Shown piece after piece: positions 15,190-23,149 of a stretch of DNA of 64,000 bases. Each line of letters starts with the position of its first letter. Position 1 is the stretch's first letter. A program made the translations under genes and the position numbers. Below the pieces are notes generated by a model. The model was not told the origin of the DNA. It saw nothing but the letters and a program-made list of their open reading frames with translations, and did not search any database. The DNA comes from JBCDGZ01 sp038750655 (GTDB lineage Bacteria > Bacteroidota > Bacteroidia > Chitinophagales > Saprospiraceae), in the NCBI GenBank assembly GCA_038750655.1, contig JBCDGZ010000021.1, forward strand, positions 1 through 64,000, read 5' to 3'.

Positions 15190-16623
15190 ATGGGATGTGC
15201 AGGATGTACTACAGATAATGGCAGTCCTAAGGGCTGCAAGAGTAACGGAGGTTGCTCGACCGGCGGATGTAACCGCCTCAACACCTACGATTGGCTGGCG
15301 ACTATGGATATTTACGAGCCGCAAGGATGTGAAATCGTGGAAGTCAGCTTCAAAAATGGTGCTCGCAAAAATTTTTACCACAATCCTCCTGACTCTAGAG
15401 CCATTACTGGCGATTTTGTCGTCGTTGACACCGGGAGTGGTTACGATATTGGTGCCATCAGCCTCTCCGGAGAGCTGGTGCGGATGCAGATGAAGAAAAA
15501 GAAGGTGGACGAAAAATCCATCTTGCAGAATGTAGTCCGCAAGGCCAATGATCGGGATATGGAGCGGATGCAAGAGGCCCGTAGGCAGGAGAAGCCTACG
15601 ATGATTCGCGCTCGGGCCATCGCTCGGACTTTAGGGCTAGAGATGAAAATTGGTGATGTAGAATACCAGGGCGACAAGCGCAAGGCGACCTTCTACTACA
15701 CCGCCGATGGCCGCGTTGATTTTCGCGAGCTGATTCGCCACTTTGCCAAAGAGTTTAGGGTGAAAATCGAGATGCGGCAGATCGGTGCTCGTCAGGAGTC
15801 AGCTCGCATCGGCGGCATTGGCTCCTGCGGTCGCGAACTCTGCTGCTCCACCTGGCTAACTGATTTCAAATCGGTTTCCACCGCCGCTGCCCGCTACCAA
15901 AACCTGGCCATCAACCAATCCAAGCTCTCTGGCCAATGTGGTCGCCTCAAATGCTGCCTCAACTACGAGCTAGACACCTACATGGACGCGCTAGAGCAAT
16001 TTCCAAAAAATGTAGATAGACTAAAGACCGAGGCAGGAACTGCAGTGCTGGTCAAAACCGATATTTTTAAGGGAACCCTCTACTATGCTTACGACGGGCC
16101 TAATGGCCGCGGTAAGTTCTACCCCCTTAGCATCGAGCGGGTGCGAGAAATCAAGAACCTGAATGTCAAAGGTGAGGTGCCCACAGAACTGCTCGATAAG
16201 GCTTCCCTGCTGGCCGTTGAAGCGGCAGCCGAAGAAATGATGGATTACGAAGATGTCACCGGCTTTATCGAGCTGCCCCCGGAAGAGCGCCGTCGCCGCA
16301 AAAAGCGCCGCGGAGGCCGCAACCGTAAGAAAAAGCCCGGCTCTGGAAATTCGCCTAATGCTAAAACCAATAATAAAGGAGAGCAAAAGCAGAAAAGCGA
16401 GCAAAAGGGTGAGCAAAAAAGAGGGAAAAACGTTCCTAAAAGAGGAGAGCGAAAAGAGAATAGCAATACCAGCCCCAAGGCCGAAGCTAAAGGGGAAAAG
16501 AGTAGCAATAACAGCCGCCGTCGTGGCCGTGGCCGCGGAAGAGGCCGAGGCAAATCTGGCGGTAACCAGCAGGGGAATAACAACAATAATAAGAGAAACG
16601 ACAATAATAAAAAGAAAGAATAA
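15190..16623 (+). CDS. ricT: RicT/YaaT-like PSP1 domain protein with basic low-complexity tail
   Basis: PSP1 C-terminal domain protein related to RicT (YaaT), part of a Fe-S regulatory complex that modulates RNase Y and RNA maturation in Bacillus; the role here is inferred. The N-terminus is cysteine rich (CAGC, then CKSNGGCSTGGC in residues 3-27). The central PSP1 domain has IGGIGSCGRELCCSTWL and GQCGRLKCCLNYEL, cysteines that can hold a cluster. After about residue 365 the protein turns into a tail of over 100 residues rich in Lys, Arg, Gly, Asn and Gln with an RGRGRGRG run, likely disordered and RNA-binding. The total of 477 residues exceeds plain RicT (about 275). It sits between holB and lpd; the gldH gene often found next to Bacteroidota ricT is absent. 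Confidence 0.85.
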   Translation: MGCAGCTTDNGSPKGCKSNGGCSTGGCNRLNTYDWLATMDIYEPQGCEIVEVSFKNGARKNFYHNPPDSRAITGDFVVVDTGSGYDIGAISLSGELVRMQMKKKKVDEKSILQNVVRKANDRDMERMQEARRQEKPTMIRARAIARTLGLEMKIGDVEYQGDKRKATFYYTADGRVDFRELIRHFAKEFRVKIEMRQIGARQESARIGGIGSCGRELCCSTWLTDFKSVSTAAARYQNLAINQSKLSGQCGRLKCCLNYELDTYMDALEQFPKNVDRLKTEAGTAVLVKTDIFKGTLYYAYDGPNGRGKFYPLSIERVREIKNLNVKGEVPTELLDKASLLAVEAAAEEMMDYEDVTGFIELPPEERRRRKKRRGGRNRKKKPGSGNSPNAKTNNKGEQKQKSEQKGEQKRGKNVPKRGERKENSNTSPKAEAKGEKSSNNSRRRGRGRGRGRGKSGGNQQGNNNNNKRNDNNKKKE

Positions 16624-16632
16624 GTCCATAAC

Positions 16633-18036
16633 ATGAAATACGACGTCACTGTAATCGGCTCCGGCCCCGGCGGCTATGTCGCAGCCATCAGAGCTGCACA
16701 ACTGGGCATGAAAACCGCCATCATCGAAAAATATGACACCCTTGGAGGTACCTGCCTCAATGTGGGGTGTATTCCTTCTAAAGCATTGCTGGATTCTTCA
16801 GAGCACTACCACAATGCTGCGCACAAATTCACCGATCACGGCATCGACTTGAAGAATCTCAAAGTTAATATGCCACAGATGATTAAGCGTAAGGATGAGG
16901 TCGTTAGCCAAACCACCAAGGGCGTCGACTTTCTGATGAAGAAAAATAAAATTGATGTCTACCACGGCTGGGGCTCCTTCGTCGATGCCAATCACATCAA
17001 AGTGACCAAGTCCGACGGCAGCGAGGAAGTAGTGGAGACCGATAAGGTCATCATCGCTACAGGCTCTAAGCCAACCACTCCCGCCGCTTTCAACTATGAT
17101 AAAAAACGGGTGATTACTTCTACCGAAGCCCTTAACCTCACCAAGGTGCCCAAGCGAATGGTCATCATCGGTGGTGGAGTCATTGGCTTAGAGCTAGGCT
17201 CGGTCTACGCCCGATTGGGAACGGAAGTAGAGGTAGTGGAATACATGGATCGTATCATCGCAGTGATGGATACTGATTGCAGCAAGGAATTGCAGCGGGC
17301 TATGAGAAAACTGGGCGTTAAATTCCACCTCAAGCACCTGGTTACCTCTGTCAATGCAACCAGCCGCAGCGTCACCGTTGAAGCCAAGCACCGCGATAAG
17401 GAAACGGCGCTGACGATCAAAGCGGATTACTGCCTGGTGGCCATCGGCCGCCGCGCATATACGGATAAGCTAGACCTCGAAAATGTAGGCATTACTACGG
17501 ATGACAAAGGAAGGATAGAGGTCAATGCGCACCTGGAAACCAATGTCCCCGGCATCTACGCCATCGGTGATGTGGTCAAAGGAGCTATGCTGGCCCACAA
17601 AGCGGAGGAAGAAGGCGTACTGGTCGCAGAAATCCTCGCCGGGCAAAAGCCTCACATCGATTACAACTTAATTCCCAACGTCGTCTACACCTGGCCAGAG
17701 GTGGCCGGAGTTGGTCAGACCGAGCAGCAGCTCAAGGATGCTGGCATTCCCTACAAGTCTGGAAAGTTTCCGATCAAGGCCCTGGGCCGCGCTCGCGCTA
17801 GTACGGACATCGAAGGCATGGTTAAGGTGCTGGCGCATAAAGACACCGATGAAATCCTGGGGATGCATATGGTAGGGCCGCGGGCGGCGGATATGATTGC
17901 TGAGGGCGTGGTGGCGATGGAGTTCCGCGCCTCGGCGGAGGATGTTGCCCGGATGAGCCATGCTCACCCGACCTATACGGAGGCGATTAAGGAAGCGGCC
18001 TTGGCCGCCACCGAAGATCGTCCGCTGCATATCTAA
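16633..18036 (+). CDS. lpdA: Dihydrolipoyl dehydrogenase (E3)
   Basis: FAD- and NAD-dependent E3 component of pyruvate, 2-oxoglutarate or branched-chain dehydrogenase complexes, 467 residues. FAD motif VIGSGPGGYVAAIRAAQLG is at residues 7-25. The redox disulfide is in GGTCLNVGCIPSKALL (Cys41-Cys46). NAD motif VIIGGGVIGLELGSVYARLG lies near residue 178, and the C-terminal HAHPTYTEAIKEAAL carries the catalytic His-Glu pair. It follows ricT by only 9 bases and ends before a bidirectional hairpin. No E1 or E2 genes are in the window. Confidence 0.97.
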   Translation: MKYDVTVIGSGPGGYVAAIRAAQLGMKTAIIEKYDTLGGTCLNVGCIPSKALLDSSEHYHNAAHKFTDHGIDLKNLKVNMPQMIKRKDEVVSQTTKGVDFLMKKNKIDVYHGWGSFVDANHIKVTKSDGSEEVVETDKVIIATGSKPTTPAAFNYDKKRVITSTEALNLTKVPKRMVIIGGGVIGLELGSVYARLGTEVEVVEYMDRIIAVMDTDCSKELQRAMRKLGVKFHLKHLVTSVNATSRSVTVEAKHRDKETALTIKADYCLVAIGRRAYTDKLDLENVGITTDDKGRIEVNAHLETNVPGIYAIGDVVKGAMLAHKAEEEGVLVAEILAGQKPHIDYNLIPNVVYTWPEVAGVGQTEQQLKDAGIPYKSGKFPIKALGRARASTDIEGMVKVLAHKDTDEILGMHMVGPRAADMIAEGVVAMEFRASAEDVARMSHAHPTYTEAIKEAALAATEDRPLHI

Positions 18037-18058
18037 GCGGAAGATAAAAGCTACAGTG

Positions 18059-18098
18059 CAACGCTGCGTACGGTTTCGCTACGCAGCGTTGTGCGTTT
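18059..18098. terminator. Bidirectional terminator between lpdA and the convergent 479-residue gene
   Basis: CAACGCTGCGTA (18059-18070) pairs perfectly with TACGCAGCGTTG (18080-18091), a 12-bp stem followed by TGCGTTTTA on the plus strand. It lies exactly between two convergent genes. Confidence 0.8.
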
Positions 18099-19537
18099 TA
18101 GCCCTTCATTTCTCCTACCTTTTCCAACAACCACTGTTTAGCGGTCATGGCCTTGCAATGCTGGATTTGCGTTTCTAACTTGGCCGCCGCTGCCCGGTTG
18201 TAGGGGGGAAGGGAGACCAGTTTCTTGGTAAAGCGCAACATATTCATGTACTGCTGCTTCACATCGCGGGCGATTTGCCGGTTGCGCCGCAGGTAGATTC
18301 TAAAACTATCAATCAGCGAATCCAGCGCCGACTGTTCCTCCAATTCATAGTAGGTTTTGAGCAGCATCAGCTTGCCACCCAAGGCGTAGACTAGGTTTTT
18401 ATATTCTACTTCCCGCAGTTGCTCAATAACCTTTTCGTACTCCTCTTGGTGGAAGTACACCTTGGCCAAGTTATAATTCAGCGCATTTTCCTGATTTTCC
18501 GTAGGGAGTTGAGGGGTATACTGTTGAATGAAATTTTCCACCCAATCAAATTCCTTAATGTGTAGGCCAACGGTAATGATGTTTTTGTAATGATTGGGAG
18601 CCAGCAAGCCCTTTTCGAAGAGCAATTCGCGCTCTAAAGAGGTTTTATAAATGGAAAAGAGTTCTGCGAAATATTCCGAATGTCCATTATTGATCCGTTT
18701 GTCGATGCAGTAGTTCTTGAGGTGGGTATACAGCGATTGCAACTCGACGAGTGGGAAGGAATTGAAATGTCTTTCCAAATAGTCCTTAGCTTGTTGAAAC
18801 CAGCTTTCTTTCTGTGGTTCCTGTAGCATTCGCGCTACTAGGTAGTAGACTTTTACTGAAGGCTCATCAAAATAGGGGCCTTGTTCGACGTAGGAGAGAA
18901 ACTGTGGAAAGAGCTGGATATTGGTGGCGTGAGAGAAAAAGTTCTGGTAGTCTAGGGCTTCGCAATACGTTTTTAGTTTTTTAGAAATGTAAAAGCAATC
19001 CAGGTGATAGTCTGATTTTTCCAGATTTTCAAAGTCTTTGCGTTTCAGGCCCAATTGATCCAAATGCAGGTGGCAATAGTACTCGATCAGGTGTTTGTTG
19101 TAATGAGTTTCGGCATTGCGTAGTCCCAGTTTTTCCTGAGTCAGTCTGGTTTGTCTTACCAAACCCACAAAATGCTTGTTCAGCGCTGGATAATTATAGG
19201 CCTCCAATAAGCTGGTTGGCTCATTGAGAGGATGTTTTTTAAAACACTTATAGGCCATATATTGCTGAGTCATTCTGACCAAATCGGAAGAAAGTCGCCG
19301 CATGTAGGCATCATTGTAAGGGCGTTGGCCGAATAGTTGCTGCCAGATGTACTGCTTGGAACACTCTTGCTCCGTTCGTTTGTCGGCATCTTTGCGGAGG
19401 ATATGATCCAATAAATCAAAAAGCGCGATCAGCTCCTGGTTTTCGTTAAAAAAGGGAGAAATAAGGAATTTGCGGAAATTTGTCAATTCATACTTCGTGA
19501 ATTGCTCCAATAAGGTATAAAGTTTGCGACTAATCAT
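18098..19537 (-). CDS. Hypothetical protein, all-helical, 479 residues
   Basis: No family recognised. The protein has no signal peptide or membrane segment. It is rich in Leu, Tyr, Lys, Gln and aromatic residues, with patterns such as LEQFTKYELTNFRKFL, YLERHFNSFPLVELQSLY and LNYNLAKVYFHQEEYEKVI, the last resembling a TPR helix pair. It is probably a cytoplasmic helical-repeat scaffold. A perfect TAnnTTTG box on the minus strand at 19645-19652 lies about 100 bases upstream of its ATG, so it is probably a monocistronic unit. It converges with lpdA. Function is unknown. Confidence 0.8.
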   Translation of the reverse strand: MISRKLYTLLEQFTKYELTNFRKFLISPFFNENQELIALFDLLDHILRKDADKRTEQECSKQYIWQQLFGQRPYNDAYMRRLSSDLVRMTQQYMAYKCFKKHPLNEPTSLLEAYNYPALNKHFVGLVRQTRLTQEKLGLRNAETHYNKHLIEYYCHLHLDQLGLKRKDFENLEKSDYHLDCFYISKKLKTYCEALDYQNFFSHATNIQLFPQFLSYVEQGPYFDEPSVKVYYLVARMLQEPQKESWFQQAKDYLERHFNSFPLVELQSLYTHLKNYCIDKRINNGHSEYFAELFSIYKTSLERELLFEKGLLAPNHYKNIITVGLHIKEFDWVENFIQQYTPQLPTENQENALNYNLAKVYFHQEEYEKVIEQLREVEYKNLVYALGGKLMLLKTYYELEEQSALDSLIDSFRIYLRRNRQIARDVKQQYMNMLRFTKKLVSLPPYNRAAAAKLETQIQHCKAMTAKQWLLEKVGEMKG

Positions 19538-19644
19538 GGGGCCAATTTTTCTAAACGAGAGGCGTGTTTTTTGAGCTGTATATGATGTAATAAATGGCTG
19601 ATTTTTAGTTTTTTATGAACTTTAGGTTGGTGGTTTGAGTTGTA

Positions 19645-19652
19645 CAAATATA
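19645..19652 (-). promoter_or_regulatory. Putative -7 promoter box for the 479-residue gene
   Basis: Read on the minus strand this is TATATTTG, a perfect match to the Bacteroidota TAnnTTTG -7 element. The gene start is at 19537, giving a leader of about 100 bases. No clear -33 TTTG was found. Confidence 0.45.
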
Positions 19653-19732
19653 ATCTTTTGTTCTTTATCTTGCTGAAAAATATTTGCACATTGTACTTGC
19701 GGAAGAATGAAAATGCCTAAATTGAAGTACTT

Positions 19733-21145
19733 ATGCCGAATACTAAGACACATTCCCCCTCTACTTTTACTGCAATTTTGTTGCTGCTGAGTCTGTTGTT
19801 CAGCAGCACGACTGATCTGTTGGGGCAATCTTGCCAGGCACTGTTTGATCATAAGGTCTACGAAGGAGCATTGCCCGGCATTGGAGGCATAACCTTTACT
19901 AATGAATCGACAGGAAATTACAGCGATCTAAGTTGGGATTTTGGCGATGGCAATGTATCCTCTTTCCAATCCGCAGTTGTCGATCATTTCTACGCAAGCC
20001 CCGGAAATTATGAGGTTTGTCTGAGTATTTGGGATGGAGGAGAATGTTCTTCGCAAAGCTGTGAGACGATTCAAGTAAGTTTTATCAATGGGGCCTGTTT
20101 GCAGGATGAGTGCGTTCTTCCGGGAGATGCTAACCTGGATGGCGCAGCCAACTTCTACGATATGATTATCATCGGGATGGGATTTGGAACAAACGGCCCT
20201 CCTCGACCCAACGCCACCCTGGATTTTACGCCTCAACCCGCTGATGACTGGCCCGAGACGACACCAACGGGCATCAATTATAAGCATCTCGATTGTGATG
20301 GTAACGGAACCATCGGAGTGGCTGACCTGCTGGCCATCGTCAAAAACTATGAGGCCATGCAAAGCGCAGTTACCAGCGCAGAAACCGAAGGGCCACCTAT
20401 CTACGTACAGTTTGATGTAGATACCATTTGGATCGATGAAAATATCCGCGAAGATATGCAGGTAACTGCCGGCATCATGGTCGGAGATCAAAAGTACCCG
20501 GCGGAAGATTTTCACGGCATGGCGCTCCACCTTACCTATGATACTACCTATGTCAAGGCGCAGAGCGTCAATATTGAATACAACGAAAGCAGCTTCTTTG
20601 GCAACGATCGACAAACCGTTCCCTACGGGCTCGACCTCCGCGATGAACAACAAATCGATCTGGCCTTCACCCGCATCGATGGCGGTGAATCCAGCGGCTT
20701 CGGCCGTATAGCCACCGCCAGCTTCATTATCATCCATGACATCCTCGACGGCCGCTCGGAACCTACCGAGACCGCCACCTTCGACCTGCCTATCGGCGGC
20801 GTAAGGGTACTGGATAGTCACGGCGATGAAATCCCCGTTGTCCTGCGCTCCGTAGCTTCGAAGATCGTCTTCGCCAAGCGCCTCCTGACCAGCGTCAACA
20901 ATCCAGAGCTGGCCACCAAGATAGACATCTTCCCGAATCCAGTCAGCGATCAGCTGCGGGTGAATCTGAGTGATATAGAGGCTACGCATGTAGAATTGTT
21001 CAATGTCTATGGTCAACAGATCATGCAGCTGCCTTTCAGCGGAACCAACCTCGAAATTGGCGTCGGCCATTTGCCCCGAGGGCTTTATCTACTCAATGTG
21101 CATACCAGCAAGGGGATGCTCAGCAAACAGGTTATTCTGAAATAG
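19733..21145 (+). CDS. Secreted PKD and dockerin-like protein with T9SS sorting domain
   Basis: Surface or secreted protein of 470 residues. A hydrophobic signal region (FTAILLLLSLLFSSTTDLLG) is followed by a PKD domain (LSWDFGDGN ... FYASPGNYEVCLSIWD, about residues 45-115). Next come two dockerin/EF-hand-like calcium loops, GDANLDGAANFYDMIIIG near residue 135 and DCDGNGTIGVADLLAIV near residue 188. A cohesin-like beta domain covers residues about 220-370. The C-terminal IFPNPVSDQLRVNLSD ... LSKQVILK is a type A T9SS sorting domain. The dockerin-like pair suggests Ca-dependent folding or protein docking; no cohesin partner was recognised in the window with confidence. Confidence 0.8.
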   Translation: MPNTKTHSPSTFTAILLLLSLLFSSTTDLLGQSCQALFDHKVYEGALPGIGGITFTNESTGNYSDLSWDFGDGNVSSFQSAVVDHFYASPGNYEVCLSIWDGGECSSQSCETIQVSFINGACLQDECVLPGDANLDGAANFYDMIIIGMGFGTNGPPRPNATLDFTPQPADDWPETTPTGINYKHLDCDGNGTIGVADLLAIVKNYEAMQSAVTSAETEGPPIYVQFDVDTIWIDENIREDMQVTAGIMVGDQKYPAEDFHGMALHLTYDTTYVKAQSVNIEYNESSFFGNDRQTVPYGLDLRDEQQIDLAFTRIDGGESSGFGRIATASFIIIHDILDGRSEPTETATFDLPIGGVRVLDSHGDEIPVVLRSVASKIVFAKRLLTSVNNPELATKIDIFPNPVSDQLRVNLSDIEATHVELFNVYGQQIMQLPFSGTNLEIGVGHLPRGLYLLNVHTSKGMLSKQVILK

Positions 21146-21218
21146 CCCAAGTTGCGATAAACAAGAATCAAAAAGATTAATTTAGCTTCAACAACTTAAA
21201 ATAGTGGTTATGTTACGG

Positions 21219-21256
21219 AGGCCCGAAATAACAGGTTTGTTTCGGGTCTACGTTTT
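21219..21256 (+). terminator. Terminator after the PKD/dockerin-like gene
   Basis: AGGCCCGAAA (21219-21228) pairs with TTTCGGGTCT (21240-21249) with one G-U wobble, followed by ACGTTTTTCC. It overlaps the end of the convergent rsmI gene. Confidence 0.7.
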
Positions 21257-21913
21257 TCCAGCTACTACGATGACAATCTCGCCTTTAACTTTGCCTTGGC
21301 TATAGTGTTCAATCAGATCGGTAAGAGGAGCCTGTCGATTTTCTTCGTGGACCTTGCTCAGTTCGCGACAGACGCAGGCCAGTCGCTCAGGGCCGCAGTG
21401 CTCGGCTAGCTGTTGTAGGCATTTGAGTAGGCGGTGGGGCGACTCGTAGAGGACGAAGGTGTGGGGGAGGCTAGCCAGATAGAGTAGGCGGGTTTGGCGG
21501 CCTTTCTTGTGGGGGAGGAAGCCTTCGAAGTGAAATTTATCGCAGGGGAGGCCGGAGGCCACCAGGGCTGGGACGAAGGCCGTAGCGCCCGGCAGGCAGG
21601 AGACTTTAATCTGGTGGCGGTGGCATTCGCGGGCCAAGAGGAAGCCGGGGTCAGAGATGCCGGGGGTGCCTGCATCAGAGACCAGTGCCATTTGCTGGCC
21701 AGCGGCCAGCTGGCGGATCAGATCGGGGGTTTGGTGGTGTTCGTTGTGGGCGTGGTAGGCCCGTAGGGGGGTGTTGATCTCGTGGTGAGTGAGAAGCTTG
21801 CGCGACGTTCGGGTATCTTCGGCCAGAATGAGGTCAACCTCTTGCAGGATACGGAGGGCCCGCAGACTGATGTCTTCCAGGTTGCCGATAGGGGTGGGAA
21901 CGATGTAAAGCAC
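21248..21913 (-). CDS. rsmI: 16S rRNA (cytidine-1402-2'-O)-methyltransferase
   Basis: SAM-dependent methyltransferase modifying C1402 in the ribosomal decoding centre, 221 residues. Family signature LYIVPTPIGNLEDISLRAL is at the N-terminus, followed by LILAEDTRTSRKLL near residue 33 and VSDAGTPGISDPGF near residue 79. The protein is shorter than the enterobacterial enzyme (about 286), lacking the C-terminal extension; short forms occur in Bacteroidota. It is the last gene of the minus-strand run pssA-purS-rsmI, 9 bases after purS. Confidence 0.95.
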   Translation of the reverse strand: MLYIVPTPIGNLEDISLRALRILQEVDLILAEDTRTSRKLLTHHEINTPLRAYHAHNEHHQTPDLIRQLAAGQQMALVSDAGTPGISDPGFLLARECHRHQIKVSCLPGATAFVPALVASGLPCDKFHFEGFLPHKKGRQTRLLYLASLPHTFVLYESPHRLLKCLQQLAEHCGPERLACVCRELSKVHEENRQAPLTDLIEHYSQGKVKGEIVIVVAGKT

Positions 21914-21922
21914 CAGCGCAAA

Positions 21923-22177
21923 TTACTCGACAGCAGTGATCGAATAAGTATAGGTTTCCATGATGATATTGGAGAGGAGTTTCTTGCAGGCTGTTTCTAC
22001 CTTAGAAGTCGCTCCTTCCTCGTTCTCTGCTTCGAGAACCATGCTGATGTGTTTGCCAATGCGAATATCTTCCACGCCATTCAGGTTAATATTCTTCATA
22101 TTGTTAGCCAGTGTCTTGCCCTGCGGATCCAGTAATTCTTTGTGAGGCATGACATCGATTTCAGCTACAAATTTCAT
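21923..22177 (-). CDS. purS: Phosphoribosylformylglycinamidine synthase subunit PurS
   Basis: Small subunit of the three-part FGAM synthase (PurS, PurQ, PurL) of purine biosynthesis, 84 residues. The KFVAEIDVMPHKELLDPQG start, the VEDIRIGKHI centre and the ending CKKLLSNIIMETYTY are characteristic. It lies in a tight operon between pssA (15-base gap) and rsmI. purQ and purL are not in the window. The ATG at 22177 is the only sensible start. Confidence 0.9.
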   Translation of the reverse strand: MKFVAEIDVMPHKELLDPQGKTLANNMKNINLNGVEDIRIGKHISMVLEAENEEGATSKVETACKKLLSNIIMETYTYSITAVE

Positions 22178-22192
22178 TGTATAAGAGTTTAA

Positions 22193-22903
22193 TTAAGACC
22201 TTCTCGTTCTGAGCTTATCAAAAACGGAGAAGAGAACATACAAAATAATACCTAGAGAAAATGCCGCTTCTTTAATCAAGAAGAGCAGCAAAATTCCCAG
22301 CCCCAAAAATACAAAGCGTTTTTCATTACCCTTCCATCTCATCCCCTTAAATTTCAAACTAAACATGGGTATCTCTGCTACCAGTAGGTAGGAGAAGAGT
22401 AGAATGATTGGGTAGAGCAGCGCAGGATTGCTGACCCATTGCCGCAACCCATAGGTGTCGAACTCGTAAATAAGCATGATGCCTACGACAAAGACGGTGG
22501 TAGCAGGTGTAGGAAGACCGATGAAGTCCTCCGTCTGTCGCTGGTCGAGATTAAAGCGGGCCAGCCGCAGCCCGGCAAATACAGAGAGCAGGAAGGCGGG
22601 CAAGGCCTTCAGTACGACTTGCCCTGAAGGCAGTGGCCCCTCTCCGGAGGCGAGCAGTACGTAGAGAATAACGCCCGGAACGATGCCGAAGGTTACCATG
22701 TCGGCCATCGAGTCCAACTCTTTACCCAGTGCCGATTTGACATTCAGCTGGCGGGCGACTAGTCCATCAGAGTAGTCCGCAATGCCGCCAATAAAGACCA
22801 GCCAAAAGGCGGTAATAAACTGAGCGTTGAAGACATAGACTATTGCGCAGCAACCACAGAACAAATTGAACAAAGTGATGATGTGAGGGAGGTATTTGCG
22901 CAT
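22193..22903 (-). CDS. pssA: CDP-diacylglycerol-serine O-phosphatidyltransferase
   Basis: Membrane enzyme making phosphatidylserine, the precursor of phosphatidylethanolamine. I start at ATG 22903 (236 residues, MRKYLPHIITLFNLFCGCCA); an upstream in-frame extension to 22948 would run through a promoter box. The CDP-alcohol phosphotransferase motif DG-x2-AR-x8-G-x3-D-x3-D is complete in DGLVARQLNVKSALGKELD followed by SMAD (near residues 50-72). There are about six to seven membrane segments. It is first in the operon with purS and rsmI. Confidence 0.93.
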   Translation of the reverse strand: MRKYLPHIITLFNLFCGCCAIVYVFNAQFITAFWLVFIGGIADYSDGLVARQLNVKSALGKELDSMADMVTFGIVPGVILYVLLASGEGPLPSGQVVLKALPAFLLSVFAGLRLARFNLDQRQTEDFIGLPTPATTVFVVGIMLIYEFDTYGLRQWVSNPALLYPIILLFSYLLVAEIPMFSLKFKGMRWKGNEKRFVFLGLGILLLFLIKEAAFSLGIILYVLFSVFDKLRTRRS

Positions 22904-22945
22904 TAAAATTTTCTTAAATAGCGAACAGGCATTGAAATCACAGAA

Positions 22946-22953
22946 CAAAAGTA
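22946..22953 (-). promoter_or_regulatory. Putative -7 box for the pssA-purS-rsmI operon
   Basis: The minus strand reads TACTTTTG, a perfect TAnnTTTG. A TTG lies 23 bases upstream of it. The leader to ATG 22903 would be about 35-40 bases. The position supports the downstream start for pssA. Confidence 0.5.
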
Positions 22954-23061
22954 AGTATTTTTATATTTAAACTTTTCAAGTGGGAATGAATTAATTTAGC
23001 GGCGATGATAAGCCCACTGATACAGAAATAAAGTGCTCTATTCTGTCAATTTAGCGTCTAT

Positions 23062-23093
23062 TTTGAACCTGTTCAGCACTTTTAGCTACTTTG
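23062..23093 (+). promoter_or_regulatory. Putative promoter of the SprB-repeat protein gene
   Basis: TTTG (23062-23065) and TACTTTG (23087-23093) are separated by 21 bases, close to the Bacteroidota TTTG/TAnnTTTG layout, with one base missing in the -7 box. The leader to ATG 23150 would be about 50 bases. Confidence 0.4.
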
Positions 23094-23149
23094 AACCGTT
23101 ACGTATATAGCTTGGTTGACCTAATTATTTTGCCGAAACTGTCCTATTT

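Noticed and set aside
16321..16623. Low-complexity repeat in DNA near the ricT end
   Set aside because: The A/G-rich bias is explained by the Lys/Arg/Gly/Asn-rich protein tail; no tandem DNA repeat unit is visible.
16021..16701. 226-codon minus-strand frame antisense to the end of ricT
   Set aside because: The hydrophobic, Leu/Phe/Val-rich translation is simply the complement of the Lys/Arg-rich ricT tail.
19928..21070. 380-codon minus-strand frame opposite the PKD/dockerin-like gene
   Set aside because: The plus-strand gene has a signal peptide and clear domains; the antisense translation has none.
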